Assembly (NCBI GenBank): GCA_018830385.1
Contig: JAHJSO010000190.1
Span: forward strand, 1 to 7,147
Direction of reading: 5' to 3'
Source: Elusimicrobiota bacterium
GTDB lineage: Bacteria; Elusimicrobiota; Endomicrobiia; CG1-02-37-114; JAHJSO01
Length of the DNA stretch: 7,147 bases
Numbering within the stretch: the stretch's first letter is position 1; each line of letters begins with the position of its first letter. The notes beneath the pieces are model-generated. The model was not told where the DNA came from, made no database searches, and saw only the letters and a list, made by a program, of their open reading frames with translations. A program made the position numbers and the translations under genes. Positions 6,243-7,147 of the stretch are shown here, piece after piece.

Positions 6243-6317
6243 ATAATTTACGCAGGGATAGACATTCATAAGAAATTCAGTTTTATAACTGCTGTGGATG
6301 AAAAAGGTGTAATTATC
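6243..6317 (+). pseudogene. Truncated IS110-family transposase (N-terminal 25 codons only)
   Basis: Reading from 6243, the frame gives IIYAGIDIHKKFSFITAVDE followed by KGVII, which matches the start of the DEDD (RuvC-like) domain of IS110-family transposases, including the first catalytic Asp in GIDIHKK. Intact members are usually 300-450 residues, so this is only the first few percent. After about 6317 the reading frame runs into unrelated sequence (a TA repeat and a hairpin). The expected ATG appears as ATA at 6243-6245, 9 bases after AAAGGAGG, consistent with decay. The element was probably cut by a deletion or a later insertion. The left boundary of the element cannot be fixed; the inverted repeat at 6174-6242 clearly belongs to it. 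Confidence 0.72.
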
Positions 6318-6329
6318 TATATATATCCT

Positions 6330-6374
6330 TACCCCATGCTGTTTTGTCTTACAACAAAACAAAACGCAGGGGTA
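6330..6374 (+). promoter_or_regulatory. Long hairpin in the leader of the final gene
   Basis: TACCCC (6330-6335) pairs with GGGGTA (6369-6374), GC (6338-6339) with GC (6366-6367), and GTTTTGT (6341-6347) with ACAAAAC (6359-6365). This makes about 15 bp with small internal bulges and an 11-base loop. It ends 32 bases before ATG 6407 and 16 bases before the AGGAGG site at 6391-6396, and no T-run follows. It could be a leader control element, an mRNA stabiliser, or a small palindromic insertion marking the break in the IS relic. It does not match a riboswitch I know. Confidence 0.55.
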
Positions 6375-6406
6375 TCCGCGAAGTCCATAAAGGAGGATTT
6401 TCTGTT

Positions 6407-7147
6407 ATGAAAAAATTATCAGCGGTTATGTTAATGGCGTTGTTCTCGTCCAGTGTATTTGCGTATGTGCCACTGTCAAATCAACAATTAGGTCTGGGGT
6501 CGTATCGTTTGGATGCAACAAACATTTTTTACGACGAGTTAGATATCATCAGTGCCTATCCGGTTAGTTTGCTGGAGTTTGAAGGTAACCGACTCTATAC
6601 CAACTGGGGAAATGTGAGACAACCGGTTACTGGCGCCGGAACATATAATCCGGCTCTAAGTCATCGGGGTATGACTCTGGCGCCTGCGGACCACACATTT
6701 ACTTTTGGCGTATCAGGGAATCCAGCCGAGATTTTCAGTATTGAAAATACCCGAGCAGGTCTCGTCTTTCAGAATTGGGGCGCTAAAACAAATCCACTAA
6801 ATTTGGATGGTGTAGGTGCGACCGAATCTGAATACGCCAGGGATTTTGTTAATGAACTAATGACCAGTGCAACCATCCAAACTATTATGCGTAGCAGGAC
6901 AGAATCAACCGATGTCAAATACTGGACCAATAACACTGTTACTGCATGGAATATGGGTATGGCAAAAAAGATATGGACTTGGTGGGGTCTCCCTAACCTG
7001 ATAGGAGTGTCACTGGCAAACAATTCTAATTCTACTATTTTAACTGCCGGGGGGTCAAAGAGTTATACCGACAGATACCTTACCGATGACGGTGCAGTAA
7101 ACGGCGGTATGCCGGCAAGCAGTCGTGAAGGCGATACTTACACTGTC
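6407..7147 (+). CDS. Exported protein of unknown function, N-terminal 247 residues (3' end outside window)
   Basis: The frame is open from ATG 6407 to the window edge. AGGAGG at 6391-6396 supports this start. MKKLSAVMLMALFSSSVFA is a typical Sec signal peptide with a VFA cleavage site before Y20. The mature part is rich in Asn, Gly, Thr and aromatics, with little charge clustering, for example FEGNRLYTNWGNVRQPV and YDELDIISAYPVSLLEF. This composition fits a beta-rich envelope or outer-membrane protein, but no domain is recognised and there are no visible repeats. Trp-rich WTWWGLP follows a short helical stretch near residues 140-170. It is preceded by the IS110 relic and a long hairpin, so its promoter may have been replaced by the IS-derived extended -10 at 6197 (inference). 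It is in the same direction as the restriction gene but probably unrelated to it. Confidence 0.8.
   Translation, partial: MKKLSAVMLMALFSSSVFAYVPLSNQQLGLGSYRLDATNIFYDELDIISAYPVSLLEFEGNRLYTNWGNVRQPVTGAGTYNPALSHRGMTLAPADHTFTFGVSGNPAEIFSIENTRAGLVFQNWGAKTNPLNLDGVGATESEYARDFVNELMTSATIQTIMRSRTESTDVKYWTNNTVTAWNMGMAKKIWTWWGLPNLIGVSLANNSNSTILTAGGSKSYTDRYLTDDGAVNGGMPASSREGDTYTV

Noticed and set aside
5870..6244. A 124-codon - strand frame spanning the end of the restriction gene and the IS relic
   Set aside because: It crosses the C-terminus of a well-supported gene and the IS110 fragment read antisense, and shows no recognisable family.
6318..6406. Cyclic di-GMP-I or another known riboswitch upstream of the last gene
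   Set aside because: CCGCGAAG loosely recalls the GEMM tetraloop-receptor region, but the conserved AGGGCAAACC core is missing.
1..7147. CRISPR array or tRNA/rRNA gene
   Set aside because: No regularly spaced direct repeats and no tRNA or rRNA signatures were seen on either strand.

Overview
The window reads as a bacterial chromosome segment of moderate GC, with all supported genes on the + strand. It has three parts: an envelope-stress or surface-sensing type operon, a more A+T-rich restriction gene flanked by repeats and an insertion-sequence relic, and the start of an exported protein. Sec-type signal peptides, a beta-barrel ending in Phe, and an ECF sigma/anti-sigma pair point to a diderm (Gram-negative-type) bacterium. 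The anti-sigma factor fused to a glycogen-binding-like domain and the unfamiliar secreted helical proteins suggest an under-sampled lineage such as Nitrospirota, Omnitrophota or Planctomycetota. That taxonomic guess is weak.

Region 1 (1-3843) is a five-gene, tightly ordered cluster. It holds the C-terminal 100 residues of an ECF sigma factor; a membrane anti-sigma factor whose outer domain is a CBM48/AMPK1-type carbohydrate-binding module; two exported proteins built of roughly 19-residue helical repeats with charged tails; and an outer-membrane beta-barrel candidate whose start overlaps the preceding gene by 62 bp. A reasonable model is that the anti-sigma factor holds the sigma factor at the inner membrane, a periplasmic signal read by the CBM-like domain releases it, and the released sigma drives its own operon, including the secreted repeat proteins and the barrel. 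No individual function is established for the last three genes. A large hairpin lies between the two repeat-protein genes.

Region 2 (3844-6406) begins with about 380 bp of non-coding DNA carrying a 10-bp direct repeat and a textbook sigma-70 promoter (TTGACA-N17-TATAAT). This drives a solitary 592-residue DUF262/DUF1524 (GmrSD-like) protein, a likely type IV, modification-dependent restriction enzyme. After it come a palindromic patch, a truncated IS110-family transposase with a long inverted repeat that hides its ribosome binding site, and a strong hairpin just upstream of the last gene. A+T content and flanking debris suggest the restriction gene was acquired.

Region 3 (6407-7147) is the first 247 residues of an exported protein of unknown function that runs off the window.
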